Below are positions 24,066 through 33,910 of a stretch of DNA of 64,000 bases, in pieces. Source of the stretch: RGIG5612 sp963599255. GTDB lineage: Bacteria; Bacillota; Clostridia; Lachnospirales; Lachnospiraceae. The stretch is from NCBI GenBank assembly GCA_963599255.1, contig CAVBWS010000006.1, positions 1-64,000 of the forward strand. The letters are read 5' to 3'. The position numbers and the translations under genes were made by a program. Numbering within the stretch: the stretch's first letter is position 1; every line of letters begins with the position of its first letter. Under the pieces are notes generated by a model, which was given only the letters and a program-made list of their open reading frames with translations, ran no database searches and had not been told where the DNA came from.

Positions 24066-26306
24066 ATGCAATATGCAGATGTAATAGTTGATATCTCCCA
24101 TGAGACGGTAGACAAACCATTTGAATATATTATTCCGGATGAATTGGCTTCAGATATAAGATGCGGAAGCCAAGTCGCAATACCATTCGGAAGAGGTTCC
24201 CGCAAGATCAAGGGATTTGTGATCAATGTCAAAAACAAACCGGATATTGATGAGAACAGACTTAAAGCCATAGATTCAGTTGTTAAGAACAGCAAAGCCA
24301 TTGAATCTGATATGATCGAGCTGGCATGGTTTATCAAGACCAATTATGGCTCAACCATGAATCAGGCACTTAAAATAGTCCTGCCGGTTAAAAAAACATC
24401 TGCCCCTGTAAAGGAAAAGTACATCGTATCATGCGACGATGAAACAAGGCTCCGTGAGGCCCTGGAAAAATATTCTAAGGACAGAAGAACGGTTGCCAAA
24501 TATCGACTGCTCAAGGAAATATCGGAAGAGAAGATTCTTCCATATTCCATGGTGAGAGATAAACTTAATATATCTGCATCAACCCTTAAGAGCCTTACGA
24601 AGGACGGCCTTATATTTGTTGACGTTAAGGAGAATCTAAGAGACGTTATATCGGTTAAGGATAAGCATCCTTATGAGATAAAACTTAATGATGAGCAGGC
24701 TTATGTGGCGGAGGACATATGGAGACGATTTAATCTGCAGGACAGAAGGCCGTCCCTTATACGCGGAGTTACAGGTTCGGGAAAGACTGAGATATACATA
24801 GAACTGATAGATAAAATGATTAAGGCAGGCAGGCAGGCGGTTGTTTTGATCCCGGAGATTGCCCTTACTTATCAAACTGTTATCAGATTCTACAGAAAGT
24901 TCGGAGACAGGATATCGGTTGTCAATTCGCGGCTGACACCTGCGCAAAAGCATGATCAGCTGGAGAAGGCCAGAAAAGGCCAGGTGGATATCATGATAGG
25001 TCCCAGGTCAGCCTTATTTACGCCCTTTAAAAATCTGGGAATAATAATTATTGATGAAGAGCACGAGGGTACATACAAGAATGAAACCGCTCCGAGATAT
25101 CATTCCCGGGAGGTTGCTGTAAAACTGGCACAGATCAAGGATGCGATTGTTGTAATGGGGTCTGCCACACCATCAGTGGAATCCTTCTACAAGGCCGAAC
25201 AAAATATTTATCAATTGTATAATCTCGAGAGAAGAGCCGCAGGAGCGAAGCTTCCGGAGGTGGAGATCGTTGATCTGAGAGATGAGCTGGCATCCGGCAA
25301 CAGGTCAATTATAAGCCGCCGACTTCAGGAACTTATCAGGGACAGACTGAATAAGCAGGAGCAGATAATACTATTTATAAATCGCAGGGCGTACCAGAGT
25401 TTTGTATCTTGCAGAAGCTGTGGTGCTGCTTTAAAATGTCCTCATTGCGATGTGTCCCTTAAATACCACAAGAATGGCCGATTAATATGCCATTACTGCG
25501 GATATGAGATGCCTATGGTTAAGGTATGTCCTTCCTGCGGATCAAAATATATAGGAACATTTGGGGCAGGAACACAGAAAGTGGAAGAAGAGATAAATCA
25601 TCTGTTTCCGGAGGCATCAACCCTTCGCATGGATATGGATACAACCAGAGAGAAGGATGCGCATGAGAAGATATTATCAGCATTTGCCAATCATGAGGCG
25701 GATATTCTGATAGGCACACAGATGATAGTGAAGGGACATGATTTCGCCAATGTAACCTTGGTGGGAATATTGGCGGCAGATCTGTCTCTTTATTCAGGCG
25801 GATATATGGCGGCTGAAAGGACATTTCAATTGCTAACCCAGGCAGCGGGCCGTGCCGGAAGGGGCAGTAAGCTGGGAAATGTCATAATTCAGACCTATTC
25901 TCCGGAAAATTACGCGGTAAGTCTCGGGGCGGCTCAGGATTATAAGGCGTTTTATAACTTCGAGACCTCCTACAGGAAATTAATGGGCTATCCGCCATTT
26001 ATGAATATCCTGAGTATCCTGGTAAGCTGCGAGATAGAACAGTTATTAGATGACACCTGCATCAGAATAAGCCGCGTCATTGATAAGATCGTTGCAGATA
26101 ACAAGGATATCATAAAGATTGGGCCTTCGCAGGCGCCGATTGCCAAGATACAGGATAGGTACAGAAAGATTATATATATTAAAGCAGCAAAATATGCTGA
26201 ACTTACATTGGTTAAAGACTCTGTCGAAGAATATATGAATAATAATCCAGACAGTAAGATACAGATAACATTTGATTTTTCATTGAACAATGAACAGGAG
26301 ATTTAA
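24066..26306 (+). CDS. priA: Primosomal protein N' (replication restart helicase PriA)
   Basis: 746-residue 3'-5' helicase that reloads the replisome at stalled forks. The N-terminal DNA-binding part includes the FEYIIPDEL-type 3'BD. Helicase motif I is RGVTGSGKTEIY (about residue 234), motif II IIIIDEEHEGTYKNE, then motif III GSATPSVES. The zinc-binding segment has the eight-cysteine pattern CRSCGAALKCPHC ... CHYCG ... CPSCG (about 449-492). Motif VI is LLTQAAGRAGRG. Length is typical. Separated by only 7 bp from ftsK and 3 bp from def. Confidence 0.97.
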   Translation: MQYADVIVDISHETVDKPFEYIIPDELASDIRCGSQVAIPFGRGSRKIKGFVINVKNKPDIDENRLKAIDSVVKNSKAIESDMIELAWFIKTNYGSTMNQALKIVLPVKKTSAPVKEKYIVSCDDETRLREALEKYSKDRRTVAKYRLLKEISEEKILPYSMVRDKLNISASTLKSLTKDGLIFVDVKENLRDVISVKDKHPYEIKLNDEQAYVAEDIWRRFNLQDRRPSLIRGVTGSGKTEIYIELIDKMIKAGRQAVVLIPEIALTYQTVIRFYRKFGDRISVVNSRLTPAQKHDQLEKARKGQVDIMIGPRSALFTPFKNLGIIIIDEEHEGTYKNETAPRYHSREVAVKLAQIKDAIVVMGSATPSVESFYKAEQNIYQLYNLERRAAGAKLPEVEIVDLRDELASGNRSIISRRLQELIRDRLNKQEQIILFINRRAYQSFVSCRSCGAALKCPHCDVSLKYHKNGRLICHYCGYEMPMVKVCPSCGSKYIGTFGAGTQKVEEEINHLFPEASTLRMDMDTTREKDAHEKILSAFANHEADILIGTQMIVKGHDFANVTLVGILAADLSLYSGGYMAAERTFQLLTQAAGRAGRGSKLGNVIIQTYSPENYAVSLGAAQDYKAFYNFETSYRKLMGYPPFMNILSILVSCEIEQLLDDTCIRISRVIDKIVADNKDIIKIGPSQAPIAKIQDRYRKIIYIKAAKYAELTLVKDSVEEYMNNNPDSKIQITFDFSLNNEQEI

Positions 26307-26309
26307 GAG

Positions 26310-26861
26310 ATGGCAATAAGAAATATAAGGACAGAGGGTGACCCGATATTACGCAAGAATTCAAAACCTGTTAAGGAAATGACAGCAAGAACTCAGGAAT
26401 TGATAGGCGATATGGTGGATACCATGCATGAAGCCGACGGAGTGGGTTTGGCAGCAGTACAGGTAGGAGTACTTAAACGCATTGCGGTGGTTTGTGTACC
26501 GGATCCTTATACAGATGAGACACCGGAAGAGGAAATAAATGATCTGACTCATTCTTTCGATGAAGATATTGTAATGATCAATCCAACATGGAGAGCAGCC
26601 GATGATACTATCCAGACGGGAAATGAAGGATGCCTGTCAGTTCCTGGTAAATACGGAACGGTAACAAGGCCTGATCATATTATCCTTAATGCATATGATG
26701 AGAATATGCAGGCTTACGAACTGGAGGCAATGGGTCTGCTGGCCAGAGCCATATGTCATGAATGTGACCACCTTGACGGAATTCTCTACATTGATAAGGT
26801 GGAGGGCGACATCTATGATAACTCAGAAGATGACGAAGAATACGAAGAGGAAATGGAATGA
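26310..26861 (+). CDS. def: Peptide deformylase
   Basis: 183-residue metalloenzyme that removes the formyl group from nascent N-termini. Motif 1 GVGLAAVQVG (canonically GxGLAAxQ), motif 2 EGCLSVPG with the metal-binding Cys, and motif 3 as HECDH supply the active site. The C-terminal tail is acidic (EDDEEYEEEME). The ATG follows AGGAGATTTAAGAG. Its stop overlaps the fmt start (ATGA), coupling the pair that removes and adds the formyl group. Confidence 0.97.
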   Translation: MAIRNIRTEGDPILRKNSKPVKEMTARTQELIGDMVDTMHEADGVGLAAVQVGVLKRIAVVCVPDPYTDETPEEEINDLTHSFDEDIVMINPTWRAADDTIQTGNEGCLSVPGKYGTVTRPDHIILNAYDENMQAYELEAMGLLARAICHECDHLDGILYIDKVEGDIYDNSEDDEEYEEEME

Positions 26862-27814
26862 AGATAATTTTTATGGGAACACCGCAGATCGCAGTTCCTG
26901 CGTTAGAAACGCTGATCAACTCTAAGCATGAGGTTATCGCTGTCATTACCCAGCCGGATCAAAAAAGCGGAAGGGGCATGAGCGTTAAGTTCTCACCTGT
27001 GAAGGAAATTGCAGTGAAATACGGAATTGAGTGCCTGCAGCCGGAATCTGTCAATGATGAAGCGGTGCTTGATATGTTGGAACAAAAGCATGCTGACACA
27101 TTTGCAGTGGCAGCTTATGCCCAGAAGATTCCCAACAGACTGCTGGAGATGGCACCTTACGGATGCATTAATCTTCATCCTTCGCTTCTGCCTAAATACA
27201 GAGGCTCAGGCCCGTTAAGAGGACCTATATTAAACGGAGATACATATACAGGCGTTACCATAATGAAGCTGGTTGAAAAGTGGGATGCAGGTGACATATT
27301 GATGCAGAAGTCATTTGCAATGGATCCTAAGGAAACATCCGAGACGCTTGAGGAAAAATGCAAGATCCTGGGTGCGCAGATGATGCTTGAAACCATAGAC
27401 GGCCTCGAAAATGGCACCATAACTCCGGTTCCCCAGGATACTGCCAAGGCCACATATCTGAAACAGATAAATAAGGATGCCGGGCTTATAGATTTTGAGC
27501 AAAGCGCTGTACAGATAGAGAGGCAGATAAGGGCATGTATTCCGTGGCCGTCAGCATTTACATATATGGATGGCAAGACTTTTAAAATATGGGCGGCGGA
27601 AGTACGGGCAGAGGGCGGCGAAAATGCTGCAGAAAAATCAGCCGAGATGCCTGTGGGCTCAGTCGTTTATGTCGACAAGAAAAGACTGCTTATAAAAACA
27701 GGAGAAGGCTGCCTGGAACCTACGGTTGTTCAGCTGGAGGGCAAGAAAAAGATGGCTGCTGATGAATTCTTAAGAGGCAAAAAAATAGAGCAGGGATATC
27801 ATTTTGGAAAATAA
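26858..27814 (+). CDS. fmt: Methionyl-tRNA formyltransferase
   Basis: 318 residues. Transfers a formyl group from 10-formyl-THF to initiator Met-tRNA. N-terminal Rossmann domain begins KIIFMGTPQIAVPAL; the catalytic region has HPSLLPKYRGSGPL, and GVTIMKLVEKWDAGDI follows. The C-terminal OB-like domain ends with the AADEFLRGKKI segment. Overlaps def by 4 bp and rsmB by 11 bp, so the three genes are translationally linked. Confidence 0.97.
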   Translation: MKIIFMGTPQIAVPALETLINSKHEVIAVITQPDQKSGRGMSVKFSPVKEIAVKYGIECLQPESVNDEAVLDMLEQKHADTFAVAAYAQKIPNRLLEMAPYGCINLHPSLLPKYRGSGPLRGPILNGDTYTGVTIMKLVEKWDAGDILMQKSFAMDPKETSETLEEKCKILGAQMMLETIDGLENGTITPVPQDTAKATYLKQINKDAGLIDFEQSAVQIERQIRACIPWPSAFTYMDGKTFKIWAAEVRAEGGENAAEKSAEMPVGSVVYVDKKRLLIKTGEGCLEPTVVQLEGKKKMAADEFLRGKKIEQGYHFGK

Positions 27815-29087
27815 AAAAAATCTGAGAAATATAGTGCTTAATATGCTTGATGCTACTCTTGAAAAGGGACAGCTGAGCCATATTGTAATAAATAATACAT
27901 TTTCCGATGATCAGCTCACGATTAAGGACAGGTCATTTATTAACAGAGTTTATTCAGGAACGTTAGAGAAACTGGTTTATCTTGATTATATTATTGAGCA
28001 GTTCTCATCTGTGAAGCTTAAGAAAATGAAACCGGTCATAAGGAACCTTCTGAGAATGAGCATATATCAGATGAAATTTATGGATTCTGTTCCTGATTAC
28101 ACCTGCATTGATGAAGCAGTTAGACTGGCTAGAAAGAGGGGGCTGTCGAACCTGTCCGGGTTCGTTAACGGCGTCCTCAGGAATATACAAAGAGAGTCAG
28201 ACAAAACTAAGCTGCCGGACTATGTTAAGGCTTGCGCACCGAAATGGATATATGAGCTTGTTAACAGCCAGCACGGGAAAACGGCAGCAAATGCATTTTT
28301 TGACGCTGTTCAGCAGACGGATGATTATACAACCATAAGATTTAATCTGGCTAAGGATACTCCGGAACATATAATCGATCTGCTTAAGACAGAAAATTGT
28401 AATGTCAGAAAATTAGAAGGCTCAGAGGGGGCATATGCCATAAGCGGTTTTGACAAGCTTACAAGTCTTACCGCATTTAAAGAGGGCCTTATCATAATGC
28501 AGGATGCATCATCTATGATGTCAGTTGAACTGGCAGCTGCCGGTGATCCTAAAAATGAGCTTACAATCGATGTATGCGCAGCGCCGGGAGGCAAGAGCCT
28601 ATATATGGCTGAGAAATACCCAGGGGCAAGGATCATCTCAAGGGATCTTACGAAATACAAAGTGGGTCTTATCGAGGAAAATGTCAGACGCCTCGGGATA
28701 AAAAATATAGATCCCCAGGTATATGATGCAACAATATTAGATAAGTCCTTCATGGGCAAGGCTGATATCGTTATAGCAGATCTTCCGTGCTCCGGGCTGG
28801 GAGTAATAAGACGAAAGCCTGATATCATGTACAGGCTTAAGCCTGAGGATCTGACAGAACTCGTAACACTTCAGAGAAGAATATTAGAAACTGTGCATAA
28901 TTACGTAAAACCGGGCGGAATACTTATGTACAGCACCTGTACCATCAATAAAATGGAAAATGAAGAAAATACGCACTGGTTCCTGGAAAATCATGCCGAA
29001 TTTGAATTAGAAACACAGAGACTGCTTATACCGGGAACAGATGAATGTGACGGCTTTTATGCAGCCAAAATGAAGAAAATAAAATGA
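27804..29087 (+). CDS. rsmB: 16S rRNA m5C967 methyltransferase RsmB
   Basis: 427 residues: an N-terminal NusB-like RNA-binding domain (about 1-140) and a Rossmann methyltransferase domain with SAM motif VCAAPGGKS, motif IV DLPCSGLGVIRRKPDI, and the catalytic Cys in MYSTCTINKMENEEN. The start is the TTG at 27804, inside the end of fmt, with AGGGAT upstream. A zinc-metalloprotease gene often found between fmt and rsmB in Firmicutes is absent here. rlmN overlaps the stop by 4 bp. Confidence 0.95.
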   Translation: MENKKNLRNIVLNMLDATLEKGQLSHIVINNTFSDDQLTIKDRSFINRVYSGTLEKLVYLDYIIEQFSSVKLKKMKPVIRNLLRMSIYQMKFMDSVPDYTCIDEAVRLARKRGLSNLSGFVNGVLRNIQRESDKTKLPDYVKACAPKWIYELVNSQHGKTAANAFFDAVQQTDDYTTIRFNLAKDTPEHIIDLLKTENCNVRKLEGSEGAYAISGFDKLTSLTAFKEGLIIMQDASSMMSVELAAAGDPKNELTIDVCAAPGGKSLYMAEKYPGARIISRDLTKYKVGLIEENVRRLGIKNIDPQVYDATILDKSFMGKADIVIADLPCSGLGVIRRKPDIMYRLKPEDLTELVTLQRRILETVHNYVKPGGILMYSTCTINKMENEENTHWFLENHAEFELETQRLLIPGTDECDGFYAAKMKKIK

Positions 29088-30115
29088 ATGAGAAGACGGA
29101 TATAAAATCACTGCCGTTAGAGCAGTTAATAGAACTATTTGCACAGATGAATGAACCTGCCTTCAGAGCCAGACAGGTGTTTGAATGGATGCATGTTCAT
29201 CTGGTAAATAGCTTCGATGATATGAAGAACATTCCTAAGACATTGAAGGTGAAGCTGTCGGACAGCTGCGAGCTTCGCAATGTAACCAAAAGGAATGTAC
29301 TTGTTTCGCAAATAGACGGAACCAGAAAATATCTCTTTGAATTAAATGATCATAACCTGATCGAGAGCGTTATGATGCGGTACAAACACGGCAACAGTGT
29401 CTGTGTATCCAGCCAGGTGGGATGCGCCATGGGATGCAAATTCTGCGCTTCAACAATAGGCGGAATGATCAGGAACCTGACGGCCTCAGAGATACTCTCA
29501 CAGGTGTATGAAATCCAGAAGGATACCGGCGAGAGGGTATCTAATATTGTGATAATGGGCATGGGAGAACCCATGACAAATTATGACAATGTGACCGCAT
29601 TTGTAAGGCTTATCAGTGCAGAAAACACCTTGCACATAAGCCAAAGAAATATTACAATATCCACATGCGGAATTGTTCCCGCTATAATTCGTTTGAGTAA
29701 AGAATCCTTAAAATGTACTTTGGCATTGTCTCTTCATGCACCTAATGATGAGATAAGGCGTACTATTATGCCTGTCGCCAATAAGTTCAGCATTAAGGAT
29801 ATTTTGTGTGCCTGCGATGCCTATTTCACAGAAACCGGCCGCAGAGTAACATTTGAATACTGCCTGATTGACGGAATAAATGACAAAGATTATCACGCAA
29901 GGGAGCTGGCAGCACTTCTCAAGGGAAGAAATGCCCATGTCAATCTGATTCCGGTTAATCCAACACCTGAAAATAATTTTGGAGCAGCGAAAGAACATGA
30001 TATAAATGTTTTTAAGAAGATACTCGAGGATTCGGGCGTTACGGCAACAAGGCGGCGAGAGATGGGCAGAGACATCTCCGGTGCATGCGGGCAGCTTGTT
30101 AGGAGGACGATTTGA
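29084..30115 (+). CDS. rlmN: Dual-specificity 23S rRNA/tRNA methyltransferase RlmN
   Basis: 343-residue radical SAM enzyme that methylates C2 of A2503 in 23S rRNA and A37 of some tRNAs. The cluster motif CxxxCxxC is C114-A-M-G-C118-K-F-C121. The GGMIRNLTASEI and GMGEPMTNYDNV segments and the C-terminal GRDISGACGQL with the second methyl-transfer cysteine are conserved. Start ATG overlaps the rsmB stop (ATGA). The antibiotic-resistance paralogue Cfr is excluded by the housekeeping context and motif pattern. Confidence 0.96.
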   Translation: MNEKTDIKSLPLEQLIELFAQMNEPAFRARQVFEWMHVHLVNSFDDMKNIPKTLKVKLSDSCELRNVTKRNVLVSQIDGTRKYLFELNDHNLIESVMMRYKHGNSVCVSSQVGCAMGCKFCASTIGGMIRNLTASEILSQVYEIQKDTGERVSNIVIMGMGEPMTNYDNVTAFVRLISAENTLHISQRNITISTCGIVPAIIRLSKESLKCTLALSLHAPNDEIRRTIMPVANKFSIKDILCACDAYFTETGRRVTFEYCLIDGINDKDYHARELAALLKGRNAHVNLIPVNPTPENNFGAAKEHDINVFKKILEDSGVTATRRREMGRDISGACGQLVRRTI

Positions 30116-30831
30116 AATCTTACGGAATAACTGATATTGGTTTGTCCAGAAAATATAATCAGGATTATACCCTTGAATGTGACGAGCAAATCGGCAATCT
30201 GGATAATCTATATGTAGTTTGTGACGGCCTGGGCGGGCATAATGCAGGAGAATATGCTTCTTCTACTGCAGCGGAGAATTTCTTCGACTTTGTAGAATTC
30301 TGTTCATCTAAGATGCCGCTGTCCATATTCAAGGAGGCTGTTCTTAAAACCAACAGAGTTGTATATGAGGCGGGAAGAGAGCCTGCATATCAGGGAATGG
30401 CTTCAACGCTTGTGGGAGTCACGGTTGTTGATGATACAGCATACGTGGTAAATGTAGGCGATTCCAGAGCTTATGTTATAGGACCTGATGACATTACACA
30501 GATAACCTGGGATCATTCTTATGTTGCGGAATTAGTGCGTCAGGGACAGATAACTAAGGATGAAGCAAGATTTCACAAGAAAAATAATGTGATTACAAGG
30601 GCGATAGGAGCAGAGATGACGGTAAGACCTGATTTCTTCCAGGTGGCTCTTGAAGATGACGAAACAATCCTGATATGTTCAGACGGACTGTATAACATGG
30701 TTAGTGAGATGACCATAAAATCTGTAATATGCTCACACAACTCATTAGAAGCCAAGGCCCACAGACTAGTAGACCTGGCTAATGAAGCTGGCGGAAAAGA
30801 TAATATTGCTGTAGTCTTAATTACCAAATAA
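30112..30831 (+). CDS. stp: PP2C-type Ser/Thr phosphatase (Stp/PrpC)
   Basis: 239-residue metal-dependent phosphatase that reverses PknB phosphorylation. Metal-binding acidic motifs are visible: TDIGLSRKYNQDY near the N-terminus, VVCDGLGGHNAGEYAS, VNVGDSRAYV, ICSDGLYNM and GGKDNIAVVLI. The start is TTG at 30112, overlapping the rlmN stop and preceded by a strong AGGAGG. The kinase starts 9 bp downstream, the standard stp-pknB pair. Confidence 0.95.
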   Translation: MKSYGITDIGLSRKYNQDYTLECDEQIGNLDNLYVVCDGLGGHNAGEYASSTAAENFFDFVEFCSSKMPLSIFKEAVLKTNRVVYEAGREPAYQGMASTLVGVTVVDDTAYVVNVGDSRAYVIGPDDITQITWDHSYVAELVRQGQITKDEARFHKKNNVITRAIGAEMTVRPDFFQVALEDDETILICSDGLYNMVSEMTIKSVICSHNSLEAKAHRLVDLANEAGGKDNIAVVLITK

Positions 30832-30840
30832 GGAGTAGCG

Positions 30841-32883
30841 ATGACAATCCAAAAAGGGATGTATATAGAAAACAGATACGAGATTCTGGGGAAAATCGGT
30901 TCCGGCGGAATGAGTGATGTCTATAAAGCCAGATGTCATAAGCTTAACCGCTATGTAGCGATTAAATTCCTTAAACCGGAATACTGTGAAGATAAAAATT
31001 TCGTTAAAAACTTCCAGATAGAAGCTCAGTCAGCAGCTGCGCTTCTTCATCCGAATGTCGTAAGCGTATATGATGTTAATCAGGTCAGCGGTATTTATTA
31101 TATCGTTATGGAGTATGTTGACGGAATTACGCTTAAAAAATATATCAGCAGAAACGGACGACTTCCGATCAAGGAAGCTACCAGTATTGCGATACAGATT
31201 GCACAGGGTATAGATGCGGCACATAATGCCAATATCATTCACAGAGACATTAAGCCGCAGAATGTATTAATATCACGAGAAGGCAAGATAAAGGTTACGG
31301 ATTTCGGCATAGCCAAAACAACCACGGCCAATACAATCAGCACAGATATACTGGGATCAGTTCAGTATATTTCTCCTGAACAGGCCAGGGGAGGACAGAT
31401 CGATAACAGAACCGATATATATTCCTTCGGTATCGTATATTACGAGATGATCACAGGCAAGCTTCCGTTTGACGGAGAGTCAACTGTGTCTATTGCTCTT
31501 AAGCATATCCAGGAAAATGTTCCTCTTGCAGGGGACGTTGTTGACGGTGTTCCTAACAGCGTTACCAGGATCATCGAAAAGTGTACACAGAGAAAGCCGG
31601 AGAGAAGATACCAGAAGGTTTCTTCACTTTTAGCAGATCTTAAGACTTCACTTATAACACCGAATGAAGATTTCGTTATCCTTGAACCTGAGACAGCTGA
31701 CTCGGCTACTGTTATTATGTCTGACGGTGATGCGGAGATCTTAAGAAGAGAAGGAAACAGAATGGATTCCCAGCCGGATGACAGATATCCTGCAGGCGGC
31801 GGCTCTTCTTATAAGAATTCAAGACAATCAGGCCGAAACCGTCAATATTATGATGATAAACGCGGCTATGATGACTACGAAGACGGGCAGTATGATAGCG
31901 GTCATTACGGTGAAGGAGAATATGACGACGGTTATTATGATGATGAATATTATGATAATCGTTATAGCAGACAGCCTGCCAAGCGCAAGAAAAAGTCTGA
32001 CAAGGCTATCGTTATATGCGGCGTATTAGCAGTAATCATTGTAGTAGTTGTGCTGGTCATTGTATGCGCTCAGCTGTTTGGAAATGATAAATCAAACGAA
32101 AAGCAATTGGAGACAGAGACAACTGTTACAACAACTGCAGGGCTTGAGGTTCCGAGCGTAGTAGGAATGGAGGTTAGCAAGGCTCAGAGCCAGTTGGAGG
32201 AAAAGGGATACGTAGTTAAGGTTAAATATGCCCACAGTGATTCCATTGCCAAAGAATATGTAATAGAGCAGTCCGTTAAGAGCGGAACGCCGTTGGAGAA
32301 GGGTGAGGAGATTACCCTGACAGTAAGTTCAGGTCAGGAGACCATCAGTCTTGCATCATATGCAGGACAAGATTCTGAGACTGTTCAGGAAGCTCTGAAG
32401 AAACTGGGATTTAAGACTAAGGTTACAGAAAAAAATGATGACACAATAGAGGCAGGCAAGGTTATAGAAACTAATCCTATCGCAGGTTCAGATGTATCTA
32501 AGGACACTGTAATTGAGATCTTTGTAAGCACAGGACCTGAAAAGAAGACGGTATACCTTCCAAGCATAATAGGATATTCAGAGGAAAATGCACTTATACT
32601 GCTGAACAGTTACAATCTGAACGGATATGTGGCAGGATACGAGGAACGTGCCGGATGGGGCGGCCTGGTAACCAGTCAATATCTCAGCGAGGGCACAGAA
32701 GTTGATGAAGGCGGCTGGATAGGATTTATCGTGGGTGTTGAACCGGAAACGGAGGCACCAACGGAAACAACAACGGAAGCCCCGACAGAGACAACGACAG
32801 AAACGCCGACAGAGACAACGACAGAAGCTCCGACAGAGACCTCGTCAGAAGAGACTACGGTACCGACTGATGCAGTAAATTAA
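30841..32883 (+). CDS. pknB: PASTA-domain Ser/Thr protein kinase (PknB/PrkC)
   Basis: 680-residue membrane kinase. The cytosolic kinase domain (about 10-275) has GSGGMSDVY, K42 in VAIKFL, HRDIKPQN and TDFGIAK. A juxtamembrane region (about 300-385) is rich in Tyr, Asp and Gly. One TM helix (about 388-412) leads to three extracellular PASTA domains (about 435-500, 505-568, 570-636; each opens like EVPSVVGM or YLPSIIGY), which bind muropeptides or lipid II. The tail consists of Thr/Glu/Pro repeats of the type EAPTETTTE. Controls growth, division or germination-type responses. Transcribed with stp and rsgA. Confidence 0.96.
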   Translation: MTIQKGMYIENRYEILGKIGSGGMSDVYKARCHKLNRYVAIKFLKPEYCEDKNFVKNFQIEAQSAAALLHPNVVSVYDVNQVSGIYYIVMEYVDGITLKKYISRNGRLPIKEATSIAIQIAQGIDAAHNANIIHRDIKPQNVLISREGKIKVTDFGIAKTTTANTISTDILGSVQYISPEQARGGQIDNRTDIYSFGIVYYEMITGKLPFDGESTVSIALKHIQENVPLAGDVVDGVPNSVTRIIEKCTQRKPERRYQKVSSLLADLKTSLITPNEDFVILEPETADSATVIMSDGDAEILRREGNRMDSQPDDRYPAGGGSSYKNSRQSGRNRQYYDDKRGYDDYEDGQYDSGHYGEGEYDDGYYDDEYYDNRYSRQPAKRKKKSDKAIVICGVLAVIIVVVVLVIVCAQLFGNDKSNEKQLETETTVTTTAGLEVPSVVGMEVSKAQSQLEEKGYVVKVKYAHSDSIAKEYVIEQSVKSGTPLEKGEEITLTVSSGQETISLASYAGQDSETVQEALKKLGFKTKVTEKNDDTIEAGKVIETNPIAGSDVSKDTVIEIFVSTGPEKKTVYLPSIIGYSEENALILLNSYNLNGYVAGYEERAGWGGLVTSQYLSEGTEVDEGGWIGFIVGVEPETEAPTETTTEAPTETTTETPTETTTEAPTETSSEETTVPTDAVN

Positions 32884-32942
32884 TGTGATAAAGAAATCGG
32901 CAGATTGCCCATAGGGTATAACGAAGTAAAAAGGATAAGCAA

Positions 32943-33839
32943 ATGAATGGTAAGATAGTTAAGGCATTATCAGGATTTTATTATGTAAAGGCTGATAATA
33001 AGAAGATATATGAATGTAAGGCCAAAGGAACCTTCAGAAACGATGATATCACGCCACTTGTAGGTGATAATGTTAAGATTGATATTATTGATGAAAATGC
33101 CTGTGTAGGGTATGTGGTAGAGATAATGCCTCGAAAAAATAGTTTGATTCGTCCAGCAGTGGCCAATGTTGATCAGGCTATGGTGGTATTTGCTGTAAGG
33201 CAGCCTGCACCAAATCTCAGTATTCTTGACAGATTCCTGGTTTTGATGAAAAAGCAGGGCATAGAGACAATAATCGTTTTCAATAAGAAGGATCTGGCCA
33301 AGGTCGATGATATAAAAAATCTTAAAAATACATATAAGAAATCAGGCTGCAAGGTGTATTTCGTAACAGCCGGAACTGACAGGCCGTCATTGTCTAATCT
33401 TAAGATGCATCTGAGAGGTAAGATTACAGTTATGGCAGGACCATCGGGAGTAGGCAAGTCAACTATCTTAAATCTTATAGCAAGATCCGGAAATGAAGAT
33501 GTGGCCGAGGTAGGTGCCATCAGCAGTAAGGTGGGAAGAGGCAAGCATACAACAAGGCATAATGAGATTTATACATTAAGAAATAAGTACCAGATCGTTG
33601 ATACCCCGGGATTTACATCCCTGCTGGTAAATGCAGACGATGTATCCCGCGAGGAGCTTAAAGACTATTTTCCTGAATTTGCACCTTATGAATGCAAGTG
33701 CCCATTTAAGGACTGCTCCCATATTAAGGAACGTGATTGCGCTGTAAGAAAGGCTGTTGACGAAGGACAGATCGCCCAGAGCAGATATAACAGCTACAAG
33801 GCAATCTACGAAGAACTTAAATCTCAGAAAAAGTATTAA
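32943..33839 (+). CDS. rsgA: Ribosome small subunit-dependent GTPase RsgA
   Basis: 298-residue circularly permuted GTPase that checks late 30S assembly. The order is an N-terminal OB fold, G4 (FNKKDL), then the P-loop GPSGVGKSTILN, then G3 DTPGF, and a C-terminal zinc finger with the pattern CKCPFKDCSHIKERDCAV. The permuted motif order excludes Era/Der-type GTPases. AAAGGATAAGC precedes the ATG. The gap after pknB is 59 bp. Confidence 0.97.
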   Translation: MNGKIVKALSGFYYVKADNKKIYECKAKGTFRNDDITPLVGDNVKIDIIDENACVGYVVEIMPRKNSLIRPAVANVDQAMVVFAVRQPAPNLSILDRFLVLMKKQGIETIIVFNKKDLAKVDDIKNLKNTYKKSGCKVYFVTAGTDRPSLSNLKMHLRGKITVMAGPSGVGKSTILNLIARSGNEDVAEVGAISSKVGRGKHTTRHNEIYTLRNKYQIVDTPGFTSLLVNADDVSREELKDYFPEFAPYECKCPFKDCSHIKERDCAVRKAVDEGQIAQSRYNSYKAIYEELKSQKKY

Positions 33840-33910
33840 TACTGTAAAGGGCTGAATAAAATAGTATGTTGATGACAGGATAGCGATTTGAAGTCATCAG
33901 AAAGAGGCAT